DNA of 11,626 nt, from contig JABFXB010000176.1 of NCBI GenBank assembly GCA_013361975.1, positions 1-11,626 of the forward strand, written 5' to 3'. The DNA comes from Dermatophilaceae bacterium. Lineage in GTDB: Bacteria > Actinomycetota > Actinomycetes > Actinomycetales > Dermatophilaceae. The translations under genes were made by a program, and so were the position numbers. Each line of letters starts with the position of its first letter. The first letter of the stretch is position 1. This document shows positions 5,807 through 11,626 of the stretch, in pieces. The notes below the pieces were generated by a model. The model searched no databases. It saw only the letters and a list, made by a program, of their open reading frames with translations, and was not told the origin of the DNA.

Positions 5807-6742
5807 GTGACCGACACCCACCTGATCACCAAGGAGCACGCGCACGCCGACTACTCGGCCGCCCACGAGCCGGTGCTCACCGTCGAACCCGGCACCGGGG
5901 AGCGCCTCACGTTCGAGACGGACGACGCGGCATACGCCCAGATGGAGCAGCTGCGCGACCTCGCCAAGGTCACGGCGACGATCAACCCCGTCACAGGCCC
6001 GGTCCACGTGACGGGCGCCGAGCCCGGAGACGCGCTCGCCGTGACGGTCCACGACATCGAGATGGCCGAGCACGGCTGGTCCGTCTACATCCCCGGGGCG
6101 GGCGCTCTCGCCCGGCCGATGGGCGAGGAGTGGTACGTACGCCGCGTGCCCGTTCGCGACGGAAGGGCACAGCTCACCGACCGCGTCAGCTGCGCCGTGG
6201 CCCCCATGATCGGGTGCATCGGGGTGGCCCCGGCGGACGGCGCGATGTCGACGGTCATGCCGTCCTACGCCACCGGGGGGAACATGGACCTCACCGATGC
6301 CAGGCCCGGCTCGACCGTCTACCTGCCGGTCGAGGTCGAGGGGGCAGGGCTCGCCATCGGCGACCTGCACGCCGTGATGAGCCGCGGCGAGAGCTCCTTC
6401 GTCGCCATCGAGATCGCCGGCCGCGCGACGGTCAGCGTCGACCTCGTCAAGGGCATGAAGCTGCGCGCGCCGAGGATCGACACCGGCGACGAGATCGTCT
6501 GCGTCGGTCTCGGGAACCCCGTCCAGGACTCGATCGACCGCGCGTACGAGGACCTCTTCGGCGTCCTCACCCAGGAGCACGGCTACAGCAAGGGCGACGC
6601 CTACACCGTCATGAGCGCCCTGGCCCACACCGAGCTCGGCGGCCCGACGGGGTCCGAGGCGCCCGACCCGCTGCACCCCTTCCGGGCCATCGGCCAGGTC
6701 ACGCTCGCTCGTATCGCCAAGCGATACCTCGAGCTCGCCTGA
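5807..6742 (+). CDS. Acetamidase/formamidase family amidase
   Basis: This 311-aa protein of the FmdA/AmdA family is a cytoplasmic hydrolase that would split a short-chain amide into the acid and ammonia. Family features are the central MPSYATGGNMDL (151-162), the IGDLHAVMSRGES segment (184-196) corresponding to the family's 'GDxHAxxGDGE' motif, and the C-terminal DAYTVMSALAHTELGG (264-279). In the middle motif the usual GDGE reads SRGE, which may shift substrate preference; His188 and Glu195 are kept. The GTG start at 5807 lies three bases after the permease stop, with GGAAGGG seven bases upstream inside the permease gene, so translation is tightly linked. It is the last gene of the three-gene unit; a 9-bp inverted repeat follows at 6770-6799. 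Formamide, acetamide or a larger amide are all possible substrates. Confidence 0.9.
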   Translation: MTDTHLITKEHAHADYSAAHEPVLTVEPGTGERLTFETDDAAYAQMEQLRDLAKVTATINPVTGPVHVTGAEPGDALAVTVHDIEMAEHGWSVYIPGAGALARPMGEEWYVRRVPVRDGRAQLTDRVSCAVAPMIGCIGVAPADGAMSTVMPSYATGGNMDLTDARPGSTVYLPVEVEGAGLAIGDLHAVMSRGESSFVAIEIAGRATVSVDLVKGMKLRAPRIDTGDEIVCVGLGNPVQDSIDRAYEDLFGVLTQEHGYSKGDAYTVMSALAHTELGGPTGSEAPDPLHPFRAIGQVTLARIAKRYLELA

Positions 6743-6769
6743 CTCGTCCGGCCCGCGCGGTGGACATCG

Positions 6770-6799
6770 GGTTCGCCGGTGAGAGCCGCGCGGCGAACC
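6770..6799 (+). terminator. Inverted repeat after the amidase operon, possible terminator
   Basis: A perfect 9-bp inverted repeat, GGTTCGCCG (6770-6778) and CGGCGAACC (6791-6799), encloses a 12-base loop and starts 28 bases after the amidase stop. There is only a weak T-containing stretch after it (GCTTGTTG). It could end the amidase operon or act as a binding site upstream of the LacI gene. Confidence 0.5.
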
Positions 6800-6818
6800 G
6801 CTTGTTGCCGGGGCGGAG

Positions 6819-6848
6819 TTCCCGAACACGATTTCTCGGCTCTAGAGT
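6819..6848 (+). promoter_or_regulatory. Putative LacI-gene promoter with embedded operator half-site
   Basis: TTCCCG (6819-6824) and TAGAGT (6843-6848) with an 18-base spacer form a plausible promoter for the LacI gene. Inside the spacer, GATTTCTC (6830-6837) is the exact reverse complement of GAGAAATC, the left arm of the operator at 7973-7988; the facing half, CCGAACAC (6822-6829), is only a partial match. The placement between -35 and -10 fits negative autoregulation. The -35 box is weak, so the promoter call is tentative. Confidence 0.45.
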
Positions 6849-6884
6849 GCGCAGAGAAGCGTTGCCTCAGACGGGGAGCAGATC

Positions 6885-7916
6885 GTGCCGAAGATGAAAG
6901 ACGTCGCCTCCCTCGCAGGCGTGTCGCCCGCGACCGTGTCGCGCGTGCTGAACGGTGTGGCCAACGTCGACGAGGCGCTGGCTGAGCGCGTACGCGATGC
7001 TGCCCGCCAGCTGGACTACCGAGCCAACGGCGTCGCGCGGAGCCTGAGGTTGCAGCGCACCGACGTGTGGGCGCTGATCATCTCCGACATCGAGAACCCG
7101 TTCTTCACCTCGGTCGCGCGCGGCGTGGAGGACATCGCGCAACGGGAGGGGTTCTCGGTGATCCTCTGCAACACCGACGGCAACCCGGAGAAGGAGGCGC
7201 GCTACCTCGACGTCGCCGAACGCGAGCAGGTCTCCGGGGTCGTCATCTCGCCGAACCGGTCGGGCAGCGACATCTCGCGGCTCATGGCTGCGTCCATTCC
7301 GATCGTCGCGGTCGACCGGCACCTCGACCAGCCGGTCGACACCGTCGTGGTCGACTCCGAGCACGGCGCCGAGGAGGCGACCCGGCACCTGTTCGAGCAG
7401 GGCTGGAACCGGCCGGCCTGTGTCACCGGCCCCACTGCGACCGAGACGGCCGAGCAGCGCCTCGAGGGCTACCGGCGTGCCTGGCGTGCCCATCGTGGCC
7501 GTCCACTCGTGTCGCTGGTCAAGCACACCGACTACAACGCCGAGACGGCACGCACTGCCGTGGCCTCTCTGCTACGTCAGGCGAACCCGCCGGACTCCTT
7601 CTTCGTCGCCAACTCGCTCATGGCCCTCGGCGCGCTGGAGGAGTTCCGGGAACGCGGGGTCGTGCCGGGCCGTGATGTCGGCCTCATCGCCTTCGACGAT
7701 GCGCCCTGGGCACGCTTCGTCGACCCGCCGCTGTCCGTGGTGGCCCAGCCCGCCTATGACATGGGCTGTCGCGCCGGGGAGCTGCTGCTCGAGCGGGTGC
7801 GGGCGCGCGGCGCGGTGCGCCCGGCCGAGACCATCGTGCTCGAGACCTCCCTCGTGCCCCGGGCGAGCTCGCGCCGGAGCGCGCCGACCAAGCGTGGACG
7901 GAGCCGGCCGCGCTGA
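6885..7916 (+). CDS. LacI-family transcriptional regulator
   Basis: This 343-aa repressor-type regulator probably controls the GH172-GH116 genes downstream. The N-terminal helix-turn-helix is classical: MKDVASLAGVSPATVSRVLN (4-23), followed by the hinge helix region YRANGVARSLR. The rest is a periplasmic-binding-protein-like ligand domain, with landmarks such as the SDIENPFFTSVARGVEDIA stretch, VVISPNRSG, and the C-terminal LIAFDDAPWARFVDPPLSVV segment. Such domains usually bind a sugar or sugar derivative. The GTG at 6885 is chosen because GGGGAG lies six bases upstream; ATG at 6894 is an alternative costing three residues. A basic tail rich in Arg and Ser ends the protein. Length is normal for the family. 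The effector is unknown but is presumably released from, or related to, the substrate of the neighbouring glycosidases. Confidence 0.95.
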   Translation: MPKMKDVASLAGVSPATVSRVLNGVANVDEALAERVRDAARQLDYRANGVARSLRLQRTDVWALIISDIENPFFTSVARGVEDIAQREGFSVILCNTDGNPEKEARYLDVAEREQVSGVVISPNRSGSDISRLMAASIPIVAVDRHLDQPVDTVVVDSEHGAEEATRHLFEQGWNRPACVTGPTATETAEQRLEGYRRAWRAHRGRPLVSLVKHTDYNAETARTAVASLLRQANPPDSFFVANSLMALGALEEFRERGVVPGRDVGLIAFDDAPWARFVDPPLSVVAQPAYDMGCRAGELLLERVRARGAVRPAETIVLETSLVPRASSRRSAPTKRGRSRPR

Positions 7917-7936
7917 CCTGGGAGTCCCGTCGGGGG

Positions 7937-7965
7937 TTGACCACCGCGATCAGGTCACCTAGGTT
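7937..7965 (+). promoter_or_regulatory. Promoter of the GH172-GH116 unit
   Basis: TTGACC (7937-7942) and TAGGTT (7960-7965) are separated by exactly 17 bases, the best promoter-like match in the window. The expected transcription start, about 7972, falls at the left edge of the LacI-type operator, giving a 5' leader of about 80 bases before the ATG at 8051. Confidence 0.65.
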
Positions 7966-7972
7966 CTCGCCT

Positions 7973-7988
7973 GAGAAATCGATTGCTC
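7973..7988. promoter_or_regulatory. LacI-type operator
   Basis: GAGAAATC (7973-7980) faces GATTGCTC (7981-7988), a 16-bp palindrome with one mismatched pair and the central CG typical of LacI-family operators. It sits immediately after the promoter, where a bound repressor would block initiation. The right arm resembles GATTTCTC found inside the LacI promoter at 6830-6837. Confidence 0.65.
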
Positions 7989-7990
7989 GC

Positions 7991-8048
7991 CGGTCGGTGC
8001 AACGACTTGCATCACGACCGTGACGAGCACCCACCCCAGGAGACCTGG
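7991..8048 (+). promoter_or_regulatory. Structured 5' leader of the GH172 mRNA
   Basis: Two inverted repeats lie in the presumed leader. The first pairs CGGTCG and TGCAA (7991-8002) with TTGCA and CGACCG (8007-8020) around a CGAC loop, with a small bulge; its core TGCAA-CGAC-TTGCA could instead be a second DNA operator. The second, CCAGG-AGA-CCTGG (8036-8048), encloses the ribosome binding site AGGAG (8038-8042), which is eight bases from the ATG. A five-pair stem is weak, so any control of translation is speculative. Confidence 0.35.
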
Positions 8049-8050
8049 CA

Positions 8051-9169
8051 ATGACGCCGCACCGCCTGTCCGACATCGCGACCCTCCGCACCGTGGAGAC
8101 GCGCTCCATCTCGCCCGAGAACTTCGACGGCGCCAAGGGCGGTGGCGGCCGCGCCACCGAGGGCACGGGGGCAGCGTGCGCTCGCGACCTCGGCACCGGT
8201 TGGAAGATCTCGCCGAGCGTCGACGTCGAGGCCACGGGCACCTTCGACCTCGCGACCATCGAGGGCGCCGGCCGCATCACGCACATCTGGCTCACGACCC
8301 ACCGCAGCAACTGGCGCAGCCTCGTCCTGCGGGCCTACTGGGACGGCGCCGACCAGCCCGCCGTCGAGGTCCCCGTCGGCGACTTCTTCTGCAACGGCTG
8401 GGGCCACTTCGCGCAGGTCAGCTCGGCGATGGTCGCGAGCAACCCCAACGGGGGCTTCAACTCCTACTGGCCGATGCCGTTCCGCGATGGCGCGCGGCTG
8501 ACCATCGAGAACCTCGCCGACCACACCGCGACCGTCTACTACCAGGTGACCTACGAGATCGGCCCCGATGTCGAGGCCGCGGTGGCCGACGCCGGCTACC
8601 TCCACGCGCAGTACCGCCGCAGCAACCCGTTGCCGGGCCGCGAGACCCACCCGATCGTCGTCGGCGTCGAGGGCCGCGGCCACTACGTCGGCACGTACAT
8701 GGCGTGGGGCGTCAACAGTCCCGGCTGGTGGGGGGAGGGCGAGATCAAGTTCTACGTCGACGGTGACCGCGACCAGGAGGACGGCGCCTGGCCGACGATC
8801 TGCGGCACCGGCACCGAGGACTACTTCGGCGGGGCGTGGAACTTCGACGTGCCGGGCCAGGGTTACACGACCTTCTCGACGCCGTGGCTCGGCATGCCCC
8901 AGGTGCTCCGGCCCGACGGGCTCTACCACTCGCAGCAGCGCTTCGGCCTCTACCGCTGGCACGTGCCGGACCCCATCCACTTCAGCGAGGACCTCCACGT
9001 CGACATCCAGGCCCTTGGCTGGCGCTCGGGCCACCGCTACAACCCGCTCCACGACGACATCGCCTCGACGGCGTTCTTCTACCTCGACCGCCCCGTGACG
9101 AACCGGCCCGAGACCCCCTCGTTCGATGATCTCGAGGTCGCCGGCGAGCCGATGGACCCGCTCACCTGA
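8051..9169 (+). CDS. GH172-family (DUF2961) glycoside hydrolase
   Basis: This 372-aa protein has the DUF2961 fold now classed as glycoside hydrolase family GH172. Known members act on furanosides: an alpha-D-fructofuranosidase/difructose dianhydride I-forming enzyme and D-arabinofuranosidases acting on mycobacterial arabinan. Family landmarks are ATEGTGAACARDLGTGWKIS (35-54), GRITHIWLTTHRSNWRSLVL (74-93), NPNGGFNSYWPMPFR (131-145), GWWGEGEIKFYVDGD (225-239) and CGTGTEDYFGGAWNF (251-265). Glu residues in the last two motifs (229 or 231, and 256) are the likely catalytic pair, but I cannot map them exactly. There is no signal peptide or membrane segment, so it acts in the cytoplasm on an imported saccharide. 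The ATG at 8051 has AGGAG eight bases upstream. It is the first gene of a probable two-gene operon with the GH116-like gene, under the LacI-type operator. Substrate not determinable from sequence. Confidence 0.88.
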   Translation: MTPHRLSDIATLRTVETRSISPENFDGAKGGGGRATEGTGAACARDLGTGWKISPSVDVEATGTFDLATIEGAGRITHIWLTTHRSNWRSLVLRAYWDGADQPAVEVPVGDFFCNGWGHFAQVSSAMVASNPNGGFNSYWPMPFRDGARLTIENLADHTATVYYQVTYEIGPDVEAAVADAGYLHAQYRRSNPLPGRETHPIVVGVEGRGHYVGTYMAWGVNSPGWWGEGEIKFYVDGDRDQEDGAWPTICGTGTEDYFGGAWNFDVPGQGYTTFSTPWLGMPQVLRPDGLYHSQQRFGLYRWHVPDPIHFSEDLHVDIQALGWRSGHRYNPLHDDIASTAFFYLDRPVTNRPETPSFDDLEVAGEPMDPLT

Positions 9170-9170
9170 C

Positions 9171-11626
9171 GTGGTCCTCACCGATCGCGGCCGCCATCCG
9201 TGGGGCTGGCCGACCATCACCACGTATGCCGCCGACCACCTGAGACGGGTCGCCCTGCCCGTCGGGGGCGTCGGCACCGGCACCATCAGCTTCGGAGGCC
9301 GGGGCAACCTGCAGGACTGGGAGCTGTTCAACCGGCCGGCGAAGGGCTTCACACCCGATTCGTTCCTCGCTCTGCGGGTGGCGGGCGACGGCGTCCGCGA
9401 CGGAGTTCAGACCCGGGTGCTCGAGGGCGTGCTCCCCGACACGGAGTTCGACGGGCCGCTCGGGAGCCCGACCGCCCTGCACGGGCTCCCGCGCTTCCGG
9501 CACGCGTCGTTCGCGGCGGCATACCCCTTCGGGACCGTGACGCTCGCCGACCCCGACGTGCCTGTCGGCGTCACGCTCGGCGCCTTCAACCCGCTCGTGC
9601 CGGGGGACGCCGAAGCAAGTGGCCTGCCCGTTGTCGTTGTACGGATCCGTCTGCTCAACAAGGCAGCTCACGAGATCGCGGTCTCGCTCGCGGCGAACGT
9701 CGTGAACGTGCTCGGCCGCCGTCCCGGCTCCGACCTGCCGGACGGCAACACGTTCGACGTCATCCGCGGGGCCGGCCGGACGACGCTGCTCGGCCGGACC
9801 ACGGTCGACGGCACGGCCGAGTCGTGGGGCACTCTTGCGGTGGCACTCCTCGGGGTTGCGCCGACAAGTGTCCGCGCCGCCTGGGCGAAGCGTTCGTGGG
9901 GCGACTCGCTGCTCGACTTCTGGCAGGACTTCTCCGACGACGGCCTGCTCGACGAGCCCGACCTGCCCGCCCGCGTCCCCACCGGCTCGCTCACGACCGG
10001 CACCACGCTCGCCCCCGGTGAGCACGTCGACGTCACGCTGCTCCTCGCGTGGCACGCGCCGAACCGCCGCGGCTGGCGACACGACCCGGCCCCGCCGCCC
10101 GACCACAGCCACTCGGAGGACCTGGTCGGCAACCACTACACGCGGCGCTTCGTCGACGCCGCCGACGTCGTCGACCACGTGGCCGCGAACCTGCCCGACC
10201 TGGAGCGGCGCACGCTCGCGCTGCCGGCCGCGGTGGCAGCCTCCGACCTGCCGGTGGCCGTGCAGGACGCGGCCCTGTCGAACCTCGCCGTGCTGCGGTC
10301 GTCGACGTGCTTCCGCATCGCTGACGGCACCTTCCTCGGCTGGGAGGGCAGCATGCTCGACCACGGCAGCTGTCACGGGTCGTGCACGCACGTGTGGAAC
10401 TACCAGTACGCCCTCGAGCAGCTGCACCCCGACCTCGCCTGGACGATGCGCGACGTCGAGCTCGTCCACAGCCTCGACGACCGCGGGCTGATGAGCTTCC
10501 GCGCCGGGCTGCCCCTCGCGTCGGCCGGCACCGGTTGGCGGGTCGCCGCCGCCGACGGCCAGATGGGGGCTCTCGTGCGCCTGCACCGCACGTGGCGGCT
10601 CTCGGGCGACACCGACCGGCTGCGCCGGCTGTGGCCCGGCGCCCGCCGCGCGCTCGAGTTCGCCTGGGTCGAAAAGGGTTGGGACGCCGACCGGGACGGC
10701 GTCATGGAGGGCTGCCAGCACAACACGATGGATGTCGAGTACTACGGCCCCAACGGCGTCGGGCAGTCGTGGTACCTCGCGGCGCTCGCGGCGTGCGCCG
10801 ACCTGGCCCACGCTGTCGGCGACGACGATTTCGCGGCGACCTGCACCGACCTGCTCCGCCGAGGGGCCGCGGCCACCGACGCGCTGCTGTTCAACGGCGA
10901 GTACTACGAGCAGGACGTGCGCCCGCCGGGCTCGGCCGACGCCATCGCCGAAGGGCTGCGCATCCGCTACGCCGGCGACAGCCCGTGGGTGGGCTCGGAC
11001 GATCTGGTCGACCCGGTGCTGCAGATCGGATCCGGATGCGGCAGCGACCAGCTCGCGGGTCACGCCATGGCGGTGCTGTCCGGCCTCGACGATCGCCTCG
11101 ACCCCGAGCACGTTGCCGTGACGGCGCGCGCCATCCATCGCCACAACCACCGCGACGACTTCGCCGCCCACGTCAACCACATGCGCAGCTACACGCTCGG
11201 CGACGAGGCGGGCCTGCTCAACTGCACCTACCCGCGCGGTGACCGACCGGCCCGGCCGTTCCCGTACAGCGAGGAGGTGTGGACCGGCTTGGAATACAGT
11301 GCCGCGATCGGCCTCGCCCTCGAGGGTGAGCACGAGCTCGCAGCCCGGGTCGTTGCCGACGTGCGTGACCGGCACGACGGCCGGCGCCGGAACCCGTTCA
11401 ACGAGGCCGAGTGCGGGAACCACTACGTCCGCTCGATGGCCTCGTTCGGCCTGCTGCACGCCTGGCCGTGCATCGTCGCCGACCGTGTCGCCGACACGCT
11501 CACGGTCCGGCCCGTGAGCGGGCGCTGGGTCGTCGTTGCCGCTGACCGCGTGGGTCACGTGACGGTCACGGTGAACGGCAGCGCCACCCACGCGGCATAC
11601 GTCGCCCTCCTCGGCGACCCGTTCGC
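9171..11626 (+). CDS. GH116-type (DUF608) glycoside hydrolase, cut by right window edge
   Basis: 818 codons are open from GTG 9171 to the window end without a stop, so the C-terminus is missing. The protein resembles bile acid beta-glucosidase/GBA2-like GH116 enzymes: an N-terminal beta-rich domain beginning RVALPVGGVGTGTISFGGRG (26-45), and a C-terminal helical barrel with CTHVWNYQYALEQLHPDLAW (405-424), QHNTMDVEYYGPN (516-528), YSEEVWTGLEYSAAIGLALE (699-718) and NPFNEAECGNHYVRSMASFG (741-760). Aligned by eye to GBA2 and the Thermoanaerobacterium enzyme, Glu392 (GWEG) would be the nucleophile and Asp521 (NTMD) the acid/base. The catalytic domain appears complete. There is no signal peptide, so it is cytoplasmic. 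The GTG lies one base after the GH172 stop, with no clear ribosome binding site, implying translational coupling. Family members are beta-glucosidases, beta-xylosidases or N-acetylglucosaminidases; the substrate here is open. Confidence 0.88.
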   Translation, partial: MVLTDRGRHPWGWPTITTYAADHLRRVALPVGGVGTGTISFGGRGNLQDWELFNRPAKGFTPDSFLALRVAGDGVRDGVQTRVLEGVLPDTEFDGPLGSPTALHGLPRFRHASFAAAYPFGTVTLADPDVPVGVTLGAFNPLVPGDAEASGLPVVVVRIRLLNKAAHEIAVSLAANVVNVLGRRPGSDLPDGNTFDVIRGAGRTTLLGRTTVDGTAESWGTLAVALLGVAPTSVRAAWAKRSWGDSLLDFWQDFSDDGLLDEPDLPARVPTGSLTTGTTLAPGEHVDVTLLLAWHAPNRRGWRHDPAPPPDHSHSEDLVGNHYTRRFVDAADVVDHVAANLPDLERRTLALPAAVAASDLPVAVQDAALSNLAVLRSSTCFRIADGTFLGWEGSMLDHGSCHGSCTHVWNYQYALEQLHPDLAWTMRDVELVHSLDDRGLMSFRAGLPLASAGTGWRVAAADGQMGALVRLHRTWRLSGDTDRLRRLWPGARRALEFAWVEKGWDADRDGVMEGCQHNTMDVEYYGPNGVGQSWYLAALAACADLAHAVGDDDFAATCTDLLRRGAAATDALLFNGEYYEQDVRPPGSADAIAEGLRIRYAGDSPWVGSDDLVDPVLQIGSGCGSDQLAGHAMAVLSGLDDRLDPEHVAVTARAIHRHNHRDDFAAHVNHMRSYTLGDEAGLLNCTYPRGDRPARPFPYSEEVWTGLEYSAAIGLALEGEHELAARVVADVRDRHDGRRRNPFNEAECGNHYVRSMASFGLLHAWPCIVADRVADTLTVRPVSGRWVVVAADRVGHVTVTVNGSATHAAYVALLGDPF

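Larger units (their letters stand above)
1259..11601. repeat. Dispersed over-represented 9-mer CGGCATACG
   Basis: The exact 9-mer CGGCATACG, or its complement CGTATGCCG, occurs six times: 1259-1267 (-), 3977-3985 (-), 4127-4135 (+), 5928-5936 (+), 9223-9231 (-) and 11593-11601 (+). A seventh copy with one end change, CGGCATACC, is at 9517-9525 (+). All lie inside genes, in several reading frames, and four of them use the otherwise rare alanine codon GCA before TAC. Assuming independent bases at about 70% GC, fewer than one copy is expected. It looks like a genome-wide short motif rather than a gene-specific signal. Confidence 0.6.

Noticed and set aside
4352..6829. 825-codon minus-strand open frame opposite the permease and amidase
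   Set aside because: The Asp/Glu/His-rich composition is what antisense reading of high-GC membrane-protein codons gives. The plus-strand genes carry clear family motifs and ribosome binding sites.
8012..9352. Minus-strand open frame opposite the GH172 gene
   Set aside because: It is antisense to a complete GH172 domain and overlaps the promoter leader; no domain or start signal supports it.
9162..11591. 809-codon minus-strand open frame opposite the GH116-type gene
   Set aside because: It is a GC-driven lack of stops. The plus-strand frame from 9171 carries conserved GH116 motifs over its whole length; the antisense product shows none.
1..11626. CRISPR array, tRNA/rRNA genes, insertion sequence or prophage genes
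   Set aside because: No regularly spaced repeats, no tRNA-like or rRNA-like sequence, and no transposase, integrase or phage protein motif was seen on either strand.

Overview
The window reads as ordinary chromosome of a high-GC Gram-positive bacterium (Actinomycetota). Base composition is strongly G+C-rich (about 70% by eye), codon third positions are mostly G or C, starts include GTG and TTG, an ANTAR domain is present, and a secreted S53-type protease of a form common in actinomycetes is encoded. An over-represented 9-mer, CGGCATACG, hints at a more specific lineage (perhaps Intrasporangiaceae/Micrococcales), but that is only a weak inference. No rRNA, tRNA, CRISPR, insertion sequence or phage gene was seen.

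Left block (1-3304, all minus strand). From the right: a FadR-type GntR regulator (3304-2531), a class I SAM-dependent O-methyltransferase (2472-1819) followed by a coding-like in-frame tail past its stop (1818-1675), a secreted S53/sedolisin-like protease (1502-333) with a strong hairpin terminator (310-285), then an ANTAR-domain gene that appears frameshifted and runs off the left edge (260-1). The regulator and the methyltransferase both look leaderless: a TAnnnT -10 box ends six bases before each start codon.

Central block (3305-6742, plus strand). Divergent from the GntR gene lies a three-gene unit: an S33 proline iminopeptidase/L-amino-acid-amidase-like hydrolase, an APC-family amino acid permease, and an acetamidase/formamidase-family amidase. 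The short divergent intergenic region holds several TGGTC/GACCA half-sites, as expected for a FadR-type regulator. I infer an inducible uptake-and-hydrolysis pathway for an amino acid amide, small peptide or related amide, ending in ammonia release. The substrate cannot be read from the sequence.

Right block (6770-11626, plus strand). A LacI-family regulator is followed by a promoter with a near-palindromic LacI-type operator at its expected start site, then a GH172 (DUF2961) enzyme and, one base after its stop, a GH116-type (DUF608) glycosidase cut by the window end. The operator's half-site recurs inside the LacI promoter, suggesting autoregulation. Neither enzyme has a signal peptide, so this looks like intracellular breakdown of an imported glycoside or furanoside oligosaccharide. 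No transporter is visible in the window.

Most promising for follow-up: the LacI-GH172-GH116 regulon with its shared operator, the GntR-controlled hydrolase/permease/amidase operon with its half-site cluster, and the over-represented CGGCATACG motif. The rest is conventional.
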